A stretch of 64,000 nucleotides of DNA from Desulfobacter curvatus DSM 3379 (GTDB lineage: Bacteria > Desulfobacterota > Desulfobacteria > Desulfobacterales > Desulfobacteraceae), in NCBI RefSeq assembly GCF_000373985.1, contig NZ_KB892935.1, positions 24,622 to 88,621 of the forward strand. Direction: 5' to 3'. Each line of letters starts with the position of its first letter. Position 1 is the first letter of the stretch. Under the pieces are notes generated by a model, which was given only the letters and a program-made list of their open reading frames with translations, made no database searches and had not been told where the DNA came from. Positions 50,857 through 59,591 of the stretch are shown here, one piece after another. A program made the position numbers and the translations under genes.

Positions 50857-53800
50857 ATGCCAAACAACTCTTCTAAATCAGATTCGGAAAAATTATTAGC
50901 CAAATACAAACGTATTGAAAAAGAGCAATTAAAGGCAACGGAACGTATTAAGACCGAAGAAAAGATGCGCCTGCAGAAATATTTTTTAGAAAAGATACAA
51001 GATATTGGAAAAATTGGAACTTGGCAATTGGATCTGGTGCGTAATACTCTTGTGTGGACTGATGAAAACTATAAAATTTTTGGTGTCCCAAAGGGAACGG
51101 ATTTGACCTATGAACTGTTTTTGGATTTTGTCCATCCGGATGATCTGGAATATGTGAAAAATGCATGGAAAGCTGCCCTATCCGGGGAGCCTTATGATAT
51201 TGAACATCGCATCAACGTCGATGGAAGCATCAAATGGGTACGGGAAAAAGCTATGCTTGAATTTGACGCTAAGGGGAAATGTATCCGTGGTATCGGCGTG
51301 ACCCAGGATATTACACAACATAAACAAAAAGAAAAAATTCAATCGGTTAAACTCCGCTTGGTTGACTATGCATCTTCCCATAATTCACGGGAACTGCTTC
51401 AAAAATTTTTGGATGAAGCCGAATCCTTGGCAGAAAGTGAAATCGGTTTTTATCACTTGATTGATGATGATCAAAAGACATTAAGCTTACAGGCATGGTC
51501 CACCAACACACTCAAAAATATGCGTGCCGAAGACATGAAGAAGGAACATTACCCAATTGAAAAGGCGGGGGTGTGGGGAGACAGTTTTAAAAAGCAAACG
51601 TCAATTGTTTACAACGACTACCAGGCTTTGTCACATAAAGCGGAATTGCCGAAGTGGCATGCACCGGTTTTCCGGCTCCTGACGGTTCCGGTTATAAGGG
51701 GGAAAACCGTAGTTGCCATACTGGGAGTGGGAAATAAAAGAACGGATTACACCAGCCAGGATGTTGAAATGATAAATGAAGTGGCTGACCTGTCCTGGGA
51801 GGCAATCAGCTTAAAAAAATCCAATGAGACGCTAAAAGATAGCGAAGAGCGGTTTAAATTTCTATCGGAGGCTACCGTTGAAGGCATTTATATACACGAT
51901 AACGGTGTCGTACTTGACGCCAACGAGTCATTGGCAAAAAAACTGGGTTATGATTCGGCAAATGAACTCATCGGATCCCAGATAATGACTAAACATGTTG
52001 CTCCCGAGAGTTTGAAAAAGGCTCAAACATATATCGCTTCCGGCTATCAGGGCGCATATGAAATTGTTGTAATAAAATGTGACGGGACCCGGTTTCCTGT
52101 TGAATTAATAGCCAGAAACATAGAGTACAAGGGCAAACCGGCCAGAGTGGCTGCGGCAAGGGATATAACAGAGCATAAGGCTGCAGAAAAAAAGTTAACT
52201 TGGAATGTCAGAAGGAACGAGATCCTGTCCGAAACAGCTGCCCGCCTTCTCCAAAGCGGTAATCCGACAAGCCTGATCAATGACCTGGGAAAAACAGTGA
52301 TGGCATTTCTTGACTGTCAGGTCTTTTTTAATTTTTTGGAAGATACCGATACCGGTAAACTTCACTTAAATGCATGTGCCGGAATTCCTGACGAAAAGCG
52401 TTCGCAAATTGAGTGGATCGATCACGGTACTACCGTGTGCGCGATGGTTGATCAAACCGGTCAACGCATGATCTGTGAGGATATTTCAGACAGTTCTGGT
52501 CCATTGACAACATTGATAAAATCATTGGGTATTCAAGTGTATTGTTGCCATCCTTTGATTCTTGAAGAACGTTTGCTCGGCACGTTGTCATTTGGGAAAC
52601 GGTCGGATTCAACGTTTTTGCCGGAAGAAATAGAAATGATGGAATCCGTAGCCAACCTTGTAGCTGTCGCTGTCAACCGTATTAAAACGGAAAAAGAGAA
52701 AATTAATCTTGAAGCCCAGTTGAGGCAGGCCCAGAAGGTGGAGGCCATCGGGCGGTTGGCCGGAGGTGTTGCCCATGATTTGAACAACATGCTCTGTCCG
52801 ATTCTCAATTATGCCGAGATGCTGACCGAAGATTTAAGCGTTGGAGACGAGCGCCGGGAGCAGGCTTTGGAGATCGCTAACGCCGGTTCCAGGGCCCGGG
52901 ATTTGGTGAGACAGTTGCTGGCATTTTCACGCAAACAGGTCATCACACTCAAACCAATTGATATAAACCAGGTTGTCCGCGGAATTGAAAAACTTCTTTT
53001 GCGTACCATACCGGAGGATATCAAATTAAAAAAAAATCTTTCCAGGGAAATACGTCCTGTGTTGGCCGATATCGGCCAGATTGAACAAATTTTGATAAAT
53101 TTGACGGTGAATTCTGCCGACGCCATGCCGGACGGCGGCCTTTTAATCATCGAAACCGGATTATCCCATCTGGATGAAGAATATGCCAGGACGCATCCGG
53201 ATGTCCGCCCCGGTCTTTATGTTATGCTGTCCGTCAGCGATACCGGTTCGGGTATGGATGATGCCACGCTTGCGCATATCTTTGAACCGTTTTTTTCAAC
53301 CAAGGGAGAGCGGGGGACCGGTCTTGGCCTGGCCACAGTTTACGGCATCGTCAAACAGCACAGGGGAAATATCTGGGTGTACAGTGAACCGGAGATGGGA
53401 ACCACCTTCAAAATATATCTTCCGCCAGCTATGGAGATGCCTGACAAACCGGACAAAGAAGAATCCGTTAAAAAAACAAAAAACAGCCTAAAAGGGGAAG
53501 AGACCATACTGCTTGTCGAGGATAACGAACAGGTCCGAAATCTGGGGCGGGCCATACTTAAGCGATGGGGGTACAAGGTGCTTGAGGCGGAAAACGGTGA
53601 TGACGCTTTGGACATTATGGCCTCTTATGGCGATGTGATACATCTTTTACTTACCGATGTTGTCATGCCGGGTATGAATGGTAAGGAACTTTACGATAAA
53701 GCCGTTCAAAAATACCAAGACCTGAAAGTGCTTTTCATGTCCGGCTATACCGACGATATCATTGCAGATCGCGGCGTACTTAGTGAAGGCATCCAACTGC

Positions 53801-53889
53801 TGCAGAAACCTTTTTCCGTTAATGGTTTGGCGTCCAAGGTAAGGGAGGTGCTGGATAATAATGGAGCCGGTCAAAACAAAAATGGTTGA
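50857..53889 (+). CDS. Hybrid histidine kinase with PAS and GAF domains and receiver
   Basis: Seen: 1010 residues, no membrane segment. Order: PAS (about 45-155, IGTWQLDLV), GAF (165-320, ESEIGFYHLIDDD), PAS (335-445), GAF (450-610), HisKA with His640 in VAHDLNNML, HATPase (STKGERGTGLGLATVYG), receiver with Asp934 in LLTDVVMPGMNG. All key residues are present. Known: such kinases sense intracellular signals and pass phosphate through the receiver. It leads an operon with the TRAP-type binding protein (15 bases) and a Cache protein, which suggests that the ligand is sensed outside the cell. Confidence 0.9.
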   Translation: MPNNSSKSDSEKLLAKYKRIEKEQLKATERIKTEEKMRLQKYFLEKIQDIGKIGTWQLDLVRNTLVWTDENYKIFGVPKGTDLTYELFLDFVHPDDLEYVKNAWKAALSGEPYDIEHRINVDGSIKWVREKAMLEFDAKGKCIRGIGVTQDITQHKQKEKIQSVKLRLVDYASSHNSRELLQKFLDEAESLAESEIGFYHLIDDDQKTLSLQAWSTNTLKNMRAEDMKKEHYPIEKAGVWGDSFKKQTSIVYNDYQALSHKAELPKWHAPVFRLLTVPVIRGKTVVAILGVGNKRTDYTSQDVEMINEVADLSWEAISLKKSNETLKDSEERFKFLSEATVEGIYIHDNGVVLDANESLAKKLGYDSANELIGSQIMTKHVAPESLKKAQTYIASGYQGAYEIVVIKCDGTRFPVELIARNIEYKGKPARVAAARDITEHKAAEKKLTWNVRRNEILSETAARLLQSGNPTSLINDLGKTVMAFLDCQVFFNFLEDTDTGKLHLNACAGIPDEKRSQIEWIDHGTTVCAMVDQTGQRMICEDISDSSGPLTTLIKSLGIQVYCCHPLILEERLLGTLSFGKRSDSTFLPEEIEMMESVANLVAVAVNRIKTEKEKINLEAQLRQAQKVEAIGRLAGGVAHDLNNMLCPILNYAEMLTEDLSVGDERREQALEIANAGSRARDLVRQLLAFSRKQVITLKPIDINQVVRGIEKLLLRTIPEDIKLKKNLSREIRPVLADIGQIEQILINLTVNSADAMPDGGLLIIETGLSHLDEEYARTHPDVRPGLYVMLSVSDTGSGMDDATLAHIFEPFFSTKGERGTGLGLATVYGIVKQHRGNIWVYSEPEMGTTFKIYLPPAMEMPDKPDKEESVKKTKNSLKGEETILLVEDNEQVRNLGRAILKRWGYKVLEAENGDDALDIMASYGDVIHLLLTDVVMPGMNGKELYDKAVQKYQDLKVLFMSGYTDDIIADRGVLSEGIQLLQKPFSVNGLASKVREVLDNNGAGQNKNG

Positions 53890-53904
53890 TATGGAGAGTT
53901 TTGC

Positions 53905-54939
53905 ATGAATCGATATGTGTTAATCGCAATTACATTAATTGTCTTTGCATGGGTTGCATGCGCTTCGGCGAAAACGCTCCCACTCATGCGTATTTCAGTG
54001 GAAAATAACGATAGACATGTCCAAACCCAGGCGGTTAAAAGATATGCCGATGAAATCAAGAAAAACCTCCAGGGCCGGATCAATGTTCAGTTTTTTTCAA
54101 ATGCCCGCCTATTCAGGGACCGGGATATTATTCAGGCGATGGCCCAGGGTCGGGTTGAAATGGGTGTTCCGGGGACCTGGCATGTTTCCAGGTTCGAACC
54201 GAATGTGCAGATATTTCTACTTCCGGCTTTTTATGGAAAGCCGGCCGAAGCAAACTATAAGGCGGTTGACGGCGAGGTCGGACAAACCATTGCCGACCGT
54301 TTGAAAAATAATCTGCGACTAAAGGTGATCGGAAAGTGGATTGACTTGGGGCATGCCCATCTCTTTGGTGTGGATAAAAAGATTCTCCGGCACGAAAACA
54401 TTGCCGGGCTTCGGGTCAGAGTTGCCGGCGGTGAAGCTAATAAATTAAGAATTGAGGCGATGGGAGGACTTCCCAGGATAATTCCCTGGCCTGACCTGCC
54501 GGAATATCTGCAGCAGGGCCGGATTGATGCCGTATTAACAAGTTATGAAACGGTCGAGAGTGCCCGCCTGTGGAAAATAGGTATTAAATATGCCTTTGAA
54601 GATCAGGAATATTTTGCGCAATACATCCCCCTTGTACGGCTGTCATTTTGGAACAAGCTGTCTGATGATATCCAGCGCATTCTGGCCGATACTTGGGAGA
54701 AATATGTGGATACCGCCCGCCGGGAAGCGGCCGAATCCCAACACAACGCCAAAAATATTCTTGTCAAAAACGGCGTTGAAGTCATTCTTCCCAATCCGTT
54801 GAAAATTGAAGTTTGGCGTCAAAAGATGCTTACCAGGCAGAATGAATTTGTAAAAATATTGAAAATTGATCCGAAATTGGTCAGTCAGATTATGAAAACT
54901 TTTAAATATGATGCCGAATTTGCCAATGTCAGAGACTAA
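53905..54939 (+). CDS. TRAP-type (DctP) solute-binding protein, orphan
   Basis: Seen: 344 residues; signal peptide (MNRYVLIAITLIVFAWVACASA), then a DctP fold with NARLFRDRDIIQAMAQGRVEM and GLRVRVAGGEANK, and the usual late Arg and Pro residues. No TRAP permease genes (dctQ, dctM) are adjacent. Known: DctP proteins bind dicarboxylates and similar acids in the periplasm; orphan ones often work as signal input for nearby sensor kinases. It overlaps the next gene. Inferred: the periplasmic receptor of this signalling operon. Confidence 0.82.
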   Translation: MNRYVLIAITLIVFAWVACASAKTLPLMRISVENNDRHVQTQAVKRYADEIKKNLQGRINVQFFSNARLFRDRDIIQAMAQGRVEMGVPGTWHVSRFEPNVQIFLLPAFYGKPAEANYKAVDGEVGQTIADRLKNNLRLKVIGKWIDLGHAHLFGVDKKILRHENIAGLRVRVAGGEANKLRIEAMGGLPRIIPWPDLPEYLQQGRIDAVLTSYETVESARLWKIGIKYAFEDQEYFAQYIPLVRLSFWNKLSDDIQRILADTWEKYVDTARREAAESQHNAKNILVKNGVEVILPNPLKIEVWRQKMLTRQNEFVKILKIDPKLVSQIMKTFKYDAEFANVRD

Positions 54940-56194
54940 GCATACTGTTTTTTACACGTCTAAGGGGAAAGCGTTTGAGACTGTGGTGGCGCTGTTTTGT
55001 TTTGTTGTGATTATTTTTGTCACTTTGAGCATCTTTTCAATTTTCAGAAACAGGCAAAGCTATTTGAATGAAGCGCGTATCAGGTCTATAGCCCAGGCGC
55101 AGCTTCTTGCGGAAAACAGCACAAGTGTTCTCTATGCGGTTGACCTGATGCTCCTGCCGCTTCGTTCAATTATTCAACATCAAAGCAACCTCAGTCATTT
55201 GCCCTCTATTGATGCTGATGCGATTGAAATTTTTGAGCCGGAATTAAGGCTGTTGCCGCAAATCAAGGATGTCGTTTTATTGGATTCAAAAGCTGCCGTC
55301 ATATACAGCAGTCAAAGAAGCAAAGAGTTTGAAATCCCTACTTTTGCCGACCATCGGGATGCATGGCTGGAATTTTCCATCGATTCGGTCATTGTCGGAA
55401 AAGACAATGCTAAAATCGTGTTAAGCCGTCGAATTGAAAATCAAAAAAATGAATTTTTGGGTGTACTGGGCGCTGTGGTGGATCCGGATTATTTTTACGA
55501 TCGTTTTAGCGATTATCTGGATGTTGATATGGAAGGTATTGCACTAGTTGATATAAAAGGCATGGTTTTGACCGGCTGGTTCAGAGAAACAAATCCGGAA
55601 GATAAATTTATAGGTGCCAACATACGAGATCTTCCGTATTTTTCATCCTTTTCCAAAACGCTTTTAAGCAGTGGCGGGAGAGCAACATATGAAGATGGCA
55701 CTACCATTGTTTCAACACATCAATTGCAGGGTTTTCCCTTTCATGTGGCTGTGTCATACAGCCAAAAAAACGTTTTAAAAAAATGGCGCAAAGAGGCAGT
55801 TCGCGACATGGCCACCATTTTTTTTACCACCTTGATTGCGGCTTTTACCTTAACCATCGCCCATCGCCATCGGCAACGTCGTAAAAAGGCGGAAATGAAA
55901 CTTTATGCCCATCATGAGCGGCTTGAAAAAACAGTTGCCGAGCGCACGGAGCTATTAACGGAAACAAACCGGGAACTTATTCAGAAAAATGCGGCGCTGA
56001 AAAATGCACTGGCTGAAGTCAAGGCATTGAGCGGACTTCTCCCCATCTGTGCGCATTGTAAAAAGATCAGGGATGACAAGGGGTACTGGAATCAGTTGGA
56101 GGCATACCTCAGTAAACATTCCGATATCACGTTAAGCCATGGTATCTGCCCTGAATGCTTAAAAGAACATTATCCCGATTATGTTAAGCAATAA
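54926..56194 (+). CDS. Cache-domain membrane protein with C-terminal Cys4 motif and no enzyme domain
   Basis: Seen: 422 residues from ATG 54926; 54908 is also possible, and both overlap the TRAP gene end. Membrane segments (about 13-36 and 295-315) enclose a Cache domain. After a coiled coil the C-terminus reads CAHCKKIRDDKGYWNQLEAY and CPECLKEHYP. Known: this cysteine motif ends many bacterial PAS/GGDEF/kinase proteins, but here no kinase, cyclase or methyl-accepting part is present. Inferred: a sensor that acts through the hybrid kinase of the same operon. The Cys motif may bind a metal or haem. Confidence 0.72.
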   Translation: MSETKHTVFYTSKGKAFETVVALFCFVVIIFVTLSIFSIFRNRQSYLNEARIRSIAQAQLLAENSTSVLYAVDLMLLPLRSIIQHQSNLSHLPSIDADAIEIFEPELRLLPQIKDVVLLDSKAAVIYSSQRSKEFEIPTFADHRDAWLEFSIDSVIVGKDNAKIVLSRRIENQKNEFLGVLGAVVDPDYFYDRFSDYLDVDMEGIALVDIKGMVLTGWFRETNPEDKFIGANIRDLPYFSSFSKTLLSSGGRATYEDGTTIVSTHQLQGFPFHVAVSYSQKNVLKKWRKEAVRDMATIFFTTLIAAFTLTIAHRHRQRRKKAEMKLYAHHERLEKTVAERTELLTETNRELIQKNAALKNALAEVKALSGLLPICAHCKKIRDDKGYWNQLEAYLSKHSDITLSHGICPECLKEHYPDYVKQ

Positions 56195-56211
56195 ACCCGA
56201 AATAACTTAGC

Positions 56212-56244
56212 CTGGAAACGCGGGCGGGATGCCCGCGTTTCCAG
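56212..56244. terminator. Perfect hairpin after the sensor operon
   Basis: CTGGAAACGCGGGC (56212-56225), a 5-base loop and GCCCGCGTTTCCAG (56231-56244): 14 perfect base pairs. No U-run follows directly. It lies just behind the stop codon at 56194 and probably ends or stabilises the operon transcript. Confidence 0.55.
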
Positions 56245-56274
56245 ATATATAGCAAAATGGGCAATTTTTAGTCA

Positions 56275-56299
56275 CGACCGGCTTTTCAAAAGCCGGTCG
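56275..56299. terminator. Second strong palindrome, between convergent genes
   Basis: CGACCGGCTTTT, one base, then AAAAGCCGGTCG: 12 pairs, almost a perfect palindrome, with the T/A-rich parts at the centre. Placed between the sensor operon and the YceI gene (ends 56317), it could end transcripts from the YceI side. It may also be a small repeat element. Confidence 0.5.
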
Positions 56300-56316
56300 C
56301 CGAAGTACCCCCGTCT

Positions 56317-56904
56317 TTATTGTTTAATAAACTCCAGGTTAATCACAATATCTACGGTTTCGCCAATCATCACGTTACCGCTTTCCAAAACCGCATTGTA
56401 AACGATGCCGAAATCCTTTCGATTAAGTTCGGCCGTGACATGGGCGCCTTTGCGGGTATTGCCCCATGGGTCTTTTTCATTGCCCACCAGCCCCTCAACG
56501 GCAAGTGTGACCGCTTTGCTTACACCATGCATATTCAGGATACCAATGACTTTATAGCGTCCTTCACCCTGGGGGATGATCTCTTTAGATGTATAGGTAA
56601 TAGTAGGATATGTTTTTACATCAAAAAAATCGGGACTTTTCAAATGTTCGTCACGTTGGTCCACCCCTGTATCAATGGACGCCACATCAATGGAGATGTC
56701 AACAGATTCGGGATGCTTGCCTTCTTTGTCAAACACCAGACGGCCAGTCACCTGGTTGAAACTGCCTGTAACACGGCTGATGGCCATGTGCTGAATTGAA
56801 AAATCAGCTGACGTGTGGGCCGGGTCCACGGTCCAGGTCTGGGCAAAGACTGAGGTGGTAAATACTGCAAAAGCTAAGATTGTATATGTGATCATTTTTT
56901 TCAT
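56317..56904 (-). CDS. yceI: YceI-family periplasmic protein
   Basis: Seen: 195 residues from ATG 56904 (AGGAGA 6 bases upstream). A signal peptide ends near VFA, after which QTWTVDPAHTSADFSIQHM begins the lipocalin-like YceI domain; typical pieces such as VDVRDEHLKS-like VDQRDEHLKSPDFFDV and ELNRKDFGI follow. Known: YceI proteins form a beta-barrel binding polyisoprenoid or amphiphilic molecules. It is divergent from the truncated LysR gene, a layout where the regulator would have controlled it. Inferred: the regulator is now broken, so expression may be constitutive. Confidence 0.88.
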   Translation of the reverse strand: MKKMITYTILAFAVFTTSVFAQTWTVDPAHTSADFSIQHMAISRVTGSFNQVTGRLVFDKEGKHPESVDISIDVASIDTGVDQRDEHLKSPDFFDVKTYPTITYTSKEIIPQGEGRYKVIGILNMHGVSKAVTLAVEGLVGNEKDPWGNTRKGAHVTAELNRKDFGIVYNAVLESGNVMIGETVDIVINLEFIKQ

Positions 56905-57026
56905 GGTTTGTCTCCTAATCATTACGACGAAATGTATTAATTGTTAATTTGTTTCGTCTTGTACCATATATATACTCTGTTATTCTGCATATCAATGCCT
57001 GTTTGTTGCCAATGAGGATTGCAAAA

Positions 57027-57320
57027 ATGCACAACAAAGTCAGTTGGGATGATTACCGTTATTTTTTGAAAGTTGCACGGCTGGGAACGTTGAAAGCGGC
57101 CGGAGAGTCCTTAAAAGTCAATCATTCGACTGTATTGCGCCGAATTAATGCACTTGGAAAAAAGCTGGAGGCCCGGCTTTTTGAACGATTTAAGTCCGGT
57201 TATGTTTTGACGGAAAGCGGTCAGGACATGTTCAACTACATCCAGCACCTTGAGGGTGAAATCCTTTCCATTGAACGAAAAATAAAGGGCAAGGATATCC
57301 GGTATGAAGGCAAAATATTC
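57027..57320 (+). pseudogene. Truncated LysR-family regulator
   Basis: Seen: from ATG 57027 the frame has a full LysR N-terminal HTH: SWDDYRYFLKVARLGTLKAA, LKVNHSTVLRRINALGKKLE and ESGQDMFNYI. After about 98 residues, near KIFYLIQ, the match ends and the reading frame runs through an antisense gene to a stop at 57428. The effector-binding domain (about 200 residues) is missing. Known: such a fragment can still bind DNA but cannot sense its ligand. It is divergent from yceI with about 120 bases between. Inferred: disrupted by the insertion carrying 57324-57704. Confidence 0.7.
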
Positions 57321-57323
57321 TAT

Positions 57324-57704
57324 TTAATCCAAAGAAACAATCCAATGTTCCGGAAAATTGCCTGGAACCAAAGGTGCCGCCAGGGCTTTATTAATATTTT
57401 CAAGTACAACTCTGGACAGAGCGTTTAAAAAATTCAATTGCCATTCAATTCCTTCATCAGCATCTTGTTGTTCTGCTGCAATGAAAGCGGGGCCTGCTGC
57501 CATAAAAGCCCAGACAGAATAATTAAAATATTGCTCGGCTCCCAACTGCCTGGAAATTTCCAAAGTAGTGTTGTAAGCCTTGGTTAAAAAGACCGAATAA
57601 TAATCAATAAGCTCTATAATTTCCGGTAACTTTTCAGGGAATTCAAAAGGATCTATTGTCAGTATTGTGGCGTGTACTTTATCAATATCAAATCTGTATT
57701 CCAT
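57324..57704 (-). CDS. Protein of unknown function
   Basis: Seen: 126 residues from ATG 57704 (GGGGA 5 bases before), or 131 from 57719. It is mainly helical and acidic, with IDPFEFPEKLPEIIELIDYY and FAAEQQDADEG-like text, and no signal or membrane segment. I recognise no family. The 3' end covers the point where the LysR gene breaks off, so the region may be an insertion. A palindromic repeat (copy D) lies just upstream at 57739-57830. Confidence 0.5.
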   Translation of the reverse strand: MEYRFDIDKVHATILTIDPFEFPEKLPEIIELIDYYSVFLTKAYNTTLEISRQLGAEQYFNYSVWAFMAAGPAFIAAEQQDADEGIEWQLNFLNALSRVVLENINKALAAPLVPGNFPEHWIVSLD

Positions 57705-57738
57705 AAATTCCCCAAACATTAAGGCTATTAAATGTTTT

Positions 57739-57830
57739 ATAACAACGTCTGTGTAACCTGCACGGATTTCACAATTTTCGTTCTGGGCTGAGTCTGGATG
57801 TTGATAGACCAGGTCGGCCCATGGCTGTTA
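57739..57830 (+). repeat. Dispersed palindromic repeat, copy D
   Basis: Has ACGTCTGTGTAACC, CTGGGCTGAGTCTGG, TTGATAGACCAGGTCGGC and CATGGCTGTTA in the same order as copies C and E1. The hairpin TGGGCTG...CCAGGTCGGCCCA is intact. It lies upstream of the unknown gene at 57324-57704. Confidence 0.75.
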
Positions 57831-58187
57831 TTCAAAATAATAAACTAAAGTTTCGCAGGTAACAAACCAAATCGACCAACGATAATATCGTCAATGATTT
57901 CAGGCAAAAGTGTAAGTCCATCAAGACTTGTTTTGAGTGAAAGTACTTGCATTAACGGGAATAGTTGTTTCTTGACATAGTTCCATATTTTTGGCTTGAT
58001 CATAACATCGGCCACAAAGAGGCCACATAAAAAGGTTTTTAGAAGATTAAAGATGGAGGAAGCACTCAACCGGCGTGAGTTTGTGAAACAAGCCGGAGTT
58101 TTCCTGAAAAAACAAAAGGAATGAGAGATCTCATCACCTGCCATTTTGCAGGTATAATCAGAGAAAAATAATACCAGGAAGGCCTAT
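57831..58187. other. Intergenic stretch with degraded reading frames
   Basis: No convincing gene. On the plus strand 58053-58124 reads MEEALNRREFVKQAGVFLKK with a stop soon after; NRREFVKQAG resembles the start of a Tat-exported protein, so this could be a remnant. A 99-residue minus-strand frame (57845-58144) is open but has no recognisable similarity. The AEC transporter starts at 58188 behind AGGAAGG. Confidence 0.3.
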
Positions 58188-59138
58188 ATGAATATGTTTA
58201 TCGTTGTGTCTCAGTCCGTTGGGATTATGCTTTTCATTGGTCTGTTAGGTTTTTTTGTGGCTAAAAAAAAGTTGATCCCTACAGATGTTTTAGATCTTCT
58301 TTCCCCTCTGGTTTTAGAGATAGCTCTTCCTTCGTTAATTTTCTTTCGAATAATCAAGACGTTTAACCCAACAGATTTTCCTTTTTGGTATCTATATCCC
58401 CTCTATTGGGTGATTTTTACCATCGCTGCAATCATCATGGCAAACATCTTTAAACGTCTTTTCAAAAAAGAATCTCAAGAAGAGACCAACCTATCTTTAG
58501 TTTTTCAAAACGGACTTTTCATCCCAATCATCGTAATAACCGAGACCTTCGGACCCGACGCTTCACTATTAGTTGATTTGTTCTTATTCACAATTTTTTA
58601 TCCGGCGTTTTTTTTTAACACCTACCATTTATTTTTTAAAAAAGGTAAACAGCAGTTTAACCTTAGAAAAACAATAAATCCGGTACTCATCGCAACGTCT
58701 TTGGGGCTGCTTTTAAAATTTACAACCGGTGACCAGCTGATTCCGGAATTTATTCTAACTGCCATAAAGATGGTCGGTGGTATGACGATCCCTCTCCTTA
58801 TGCTTATTATCGGTGGAAATATTTATGTAGATCTTCAAAAAACCGGCAAGGCTGTTTGGGGTGAAATAATTAAATTCATTGCCGTCAAAAATATCCTATT
58901 TCCAATCATAGGTGTAGGAATAATTTTATTTTTTAAACTTGAATACAACATCGCATTTATCATTGTAATGCAAGCAGCCGCCCCTCCACTCACGGCTTTG
59001 CCGATATTTGCCTCAAGAGCCCAGGGGAACCGGGAGATCGTTAATCAATACTTGGTATCCAGCTTGGTGTTTACTCTGTTGTCACTACCTTTAATTCTGT
59101 TTGTTTTTGATTATCTGTATAAAATCCAACAGAGATAG
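58188..59138 (+). CDS. AEC-family (auxin efflux carrier) membrane transporter
   Basis: Seen: 316 residues with ten hydrophobic segments in two halves, each of five, and the AEC-type text PLVLEIALPSLIFFRIIKTF and IVMQAAAPPLTALPIFASRA with conserved Pro and Asn positions. Known: bacterial AEC proteins move small carboxylates such as malonate or malate. AGGAAGG precedes the ATG. It stands alone between repeat copies D and E1. Inferred: organic acid transport; its direction is not known. Confidence 0.8.
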   Translation: MNMFIVVSQSVGIMLFIGLLGFFVAKKKLIPTDVLDLLSPLVLEIALPSLIFFRIIKTFNPTDFPFWYLYPLYWVIFTIAAIIMANIFKRLFKKESQEETNLSLVFQNGLFIPIIVITETFGPDASLLVDLFLFTIFYPAFFFNTYHLFFKKGKQQFNLRKTINPVLIATSLGLLLKFTTGDQLIPEFILTAIKMVGGMTIPLLMLIIGGNIYVDLQKTGKAVWGEIIKFIAVKNILFPIIGVGIILFFKLEYNIAFIIVMQAAAPPLTALPIFASRAQGNREIVNQYLVSSLVFTLLSLPLILFVFDYLYKIQQR

Positions 59139-59400
59139 ATTGATCTTTCAACCATATCGGCTGGAAGACTTCGGTCGCTTGCCCCGAAACTTGCAATTTT
59201 CATATCATTAACCTTGATTTTCACAAGTAGAGCCGAACTTTTTATATTTTTCCGAACCGGCTTGCAAATTTCTTCTTCAATTTGTCACCCAATGGTTATG
59301 GCACCAGATAACAATGAGAACGGTCTTTTTTAAGAGCTTGTTGTGCGCACAGGGAACTGATAGTATCTCTCAGGTAAGTGAATATGGTTGGTTTTTTTTA

Positions 59401-59491
59401 TATGAAAGTCTGTGTAACCCAAGCAGATCTTTCAACATTTGTTGTGGGCTGGGCCTGGGTGCTGATAGACCAGGTCAGCCCATGGCTGTTA
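59401..59491 (+). repeat. Dispersed palindromic repeat, copy E1
   Basis: Best-preserved copy: TATGAAAGTCTGTGTAACCC, AAGCAGATCTTTC, TTGTTGTGGGCTGGGCCTGG and GACCAGGTCAGCCCATGGCT. The first hairpin pairs GAAAG-CTG with CAG-CTTTC; the second pairs TGGGCTG-CCTGG with CCAGGTCAGCCCA. It directly adjoins E2. The stretch 59139-59400 has no gene that I can support. Confidence 0.8.
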
Positions 59492-59580
59492 TATGAAAGT
59501 CTCCAGCAATTAACTGGATTCTTTTTATCTTTGTTGTGGGCTGAGTCTGGGTGTTGATAGGGCAGCCCATAGCTGGCATT
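59492..59580 (+). repeat. Dispersed palindromic repeat, copy E2
   Basis: A tandem, diverged copy: TATGAAAGTCTCCAGCAATT, AACTGGATTCTTTTTATC, TTGTTGTGGGCTGAGTCTGG, then GTGTTGATAG and GGCAGCCCATAGCTGGC. Both hairpins are partly kept, although the second arm is shorter. It ends 12 bases before the start of the alpha/beta hydrolase, whose leader therefore comes from the repeat. Confidence 0.7.
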
Positions 59581-59591
59581 CGGGAGGTTAT

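Noticed and set aside
57845..58144. Minus-strand frame of 99 codons
   Set aside because: No ribosome-binding site or known family was seen; kept only as a note in the intergenic entry.
59401..59580. CRISPR array or riboswitch for the tandem repeats E1-E2
   Set aside because: Only two units abut, with no spacers or cas genes, and the sequence lacks the GEMM c-di-GMP riboswitch consensus. A palindromic repeat is the simpler reading.
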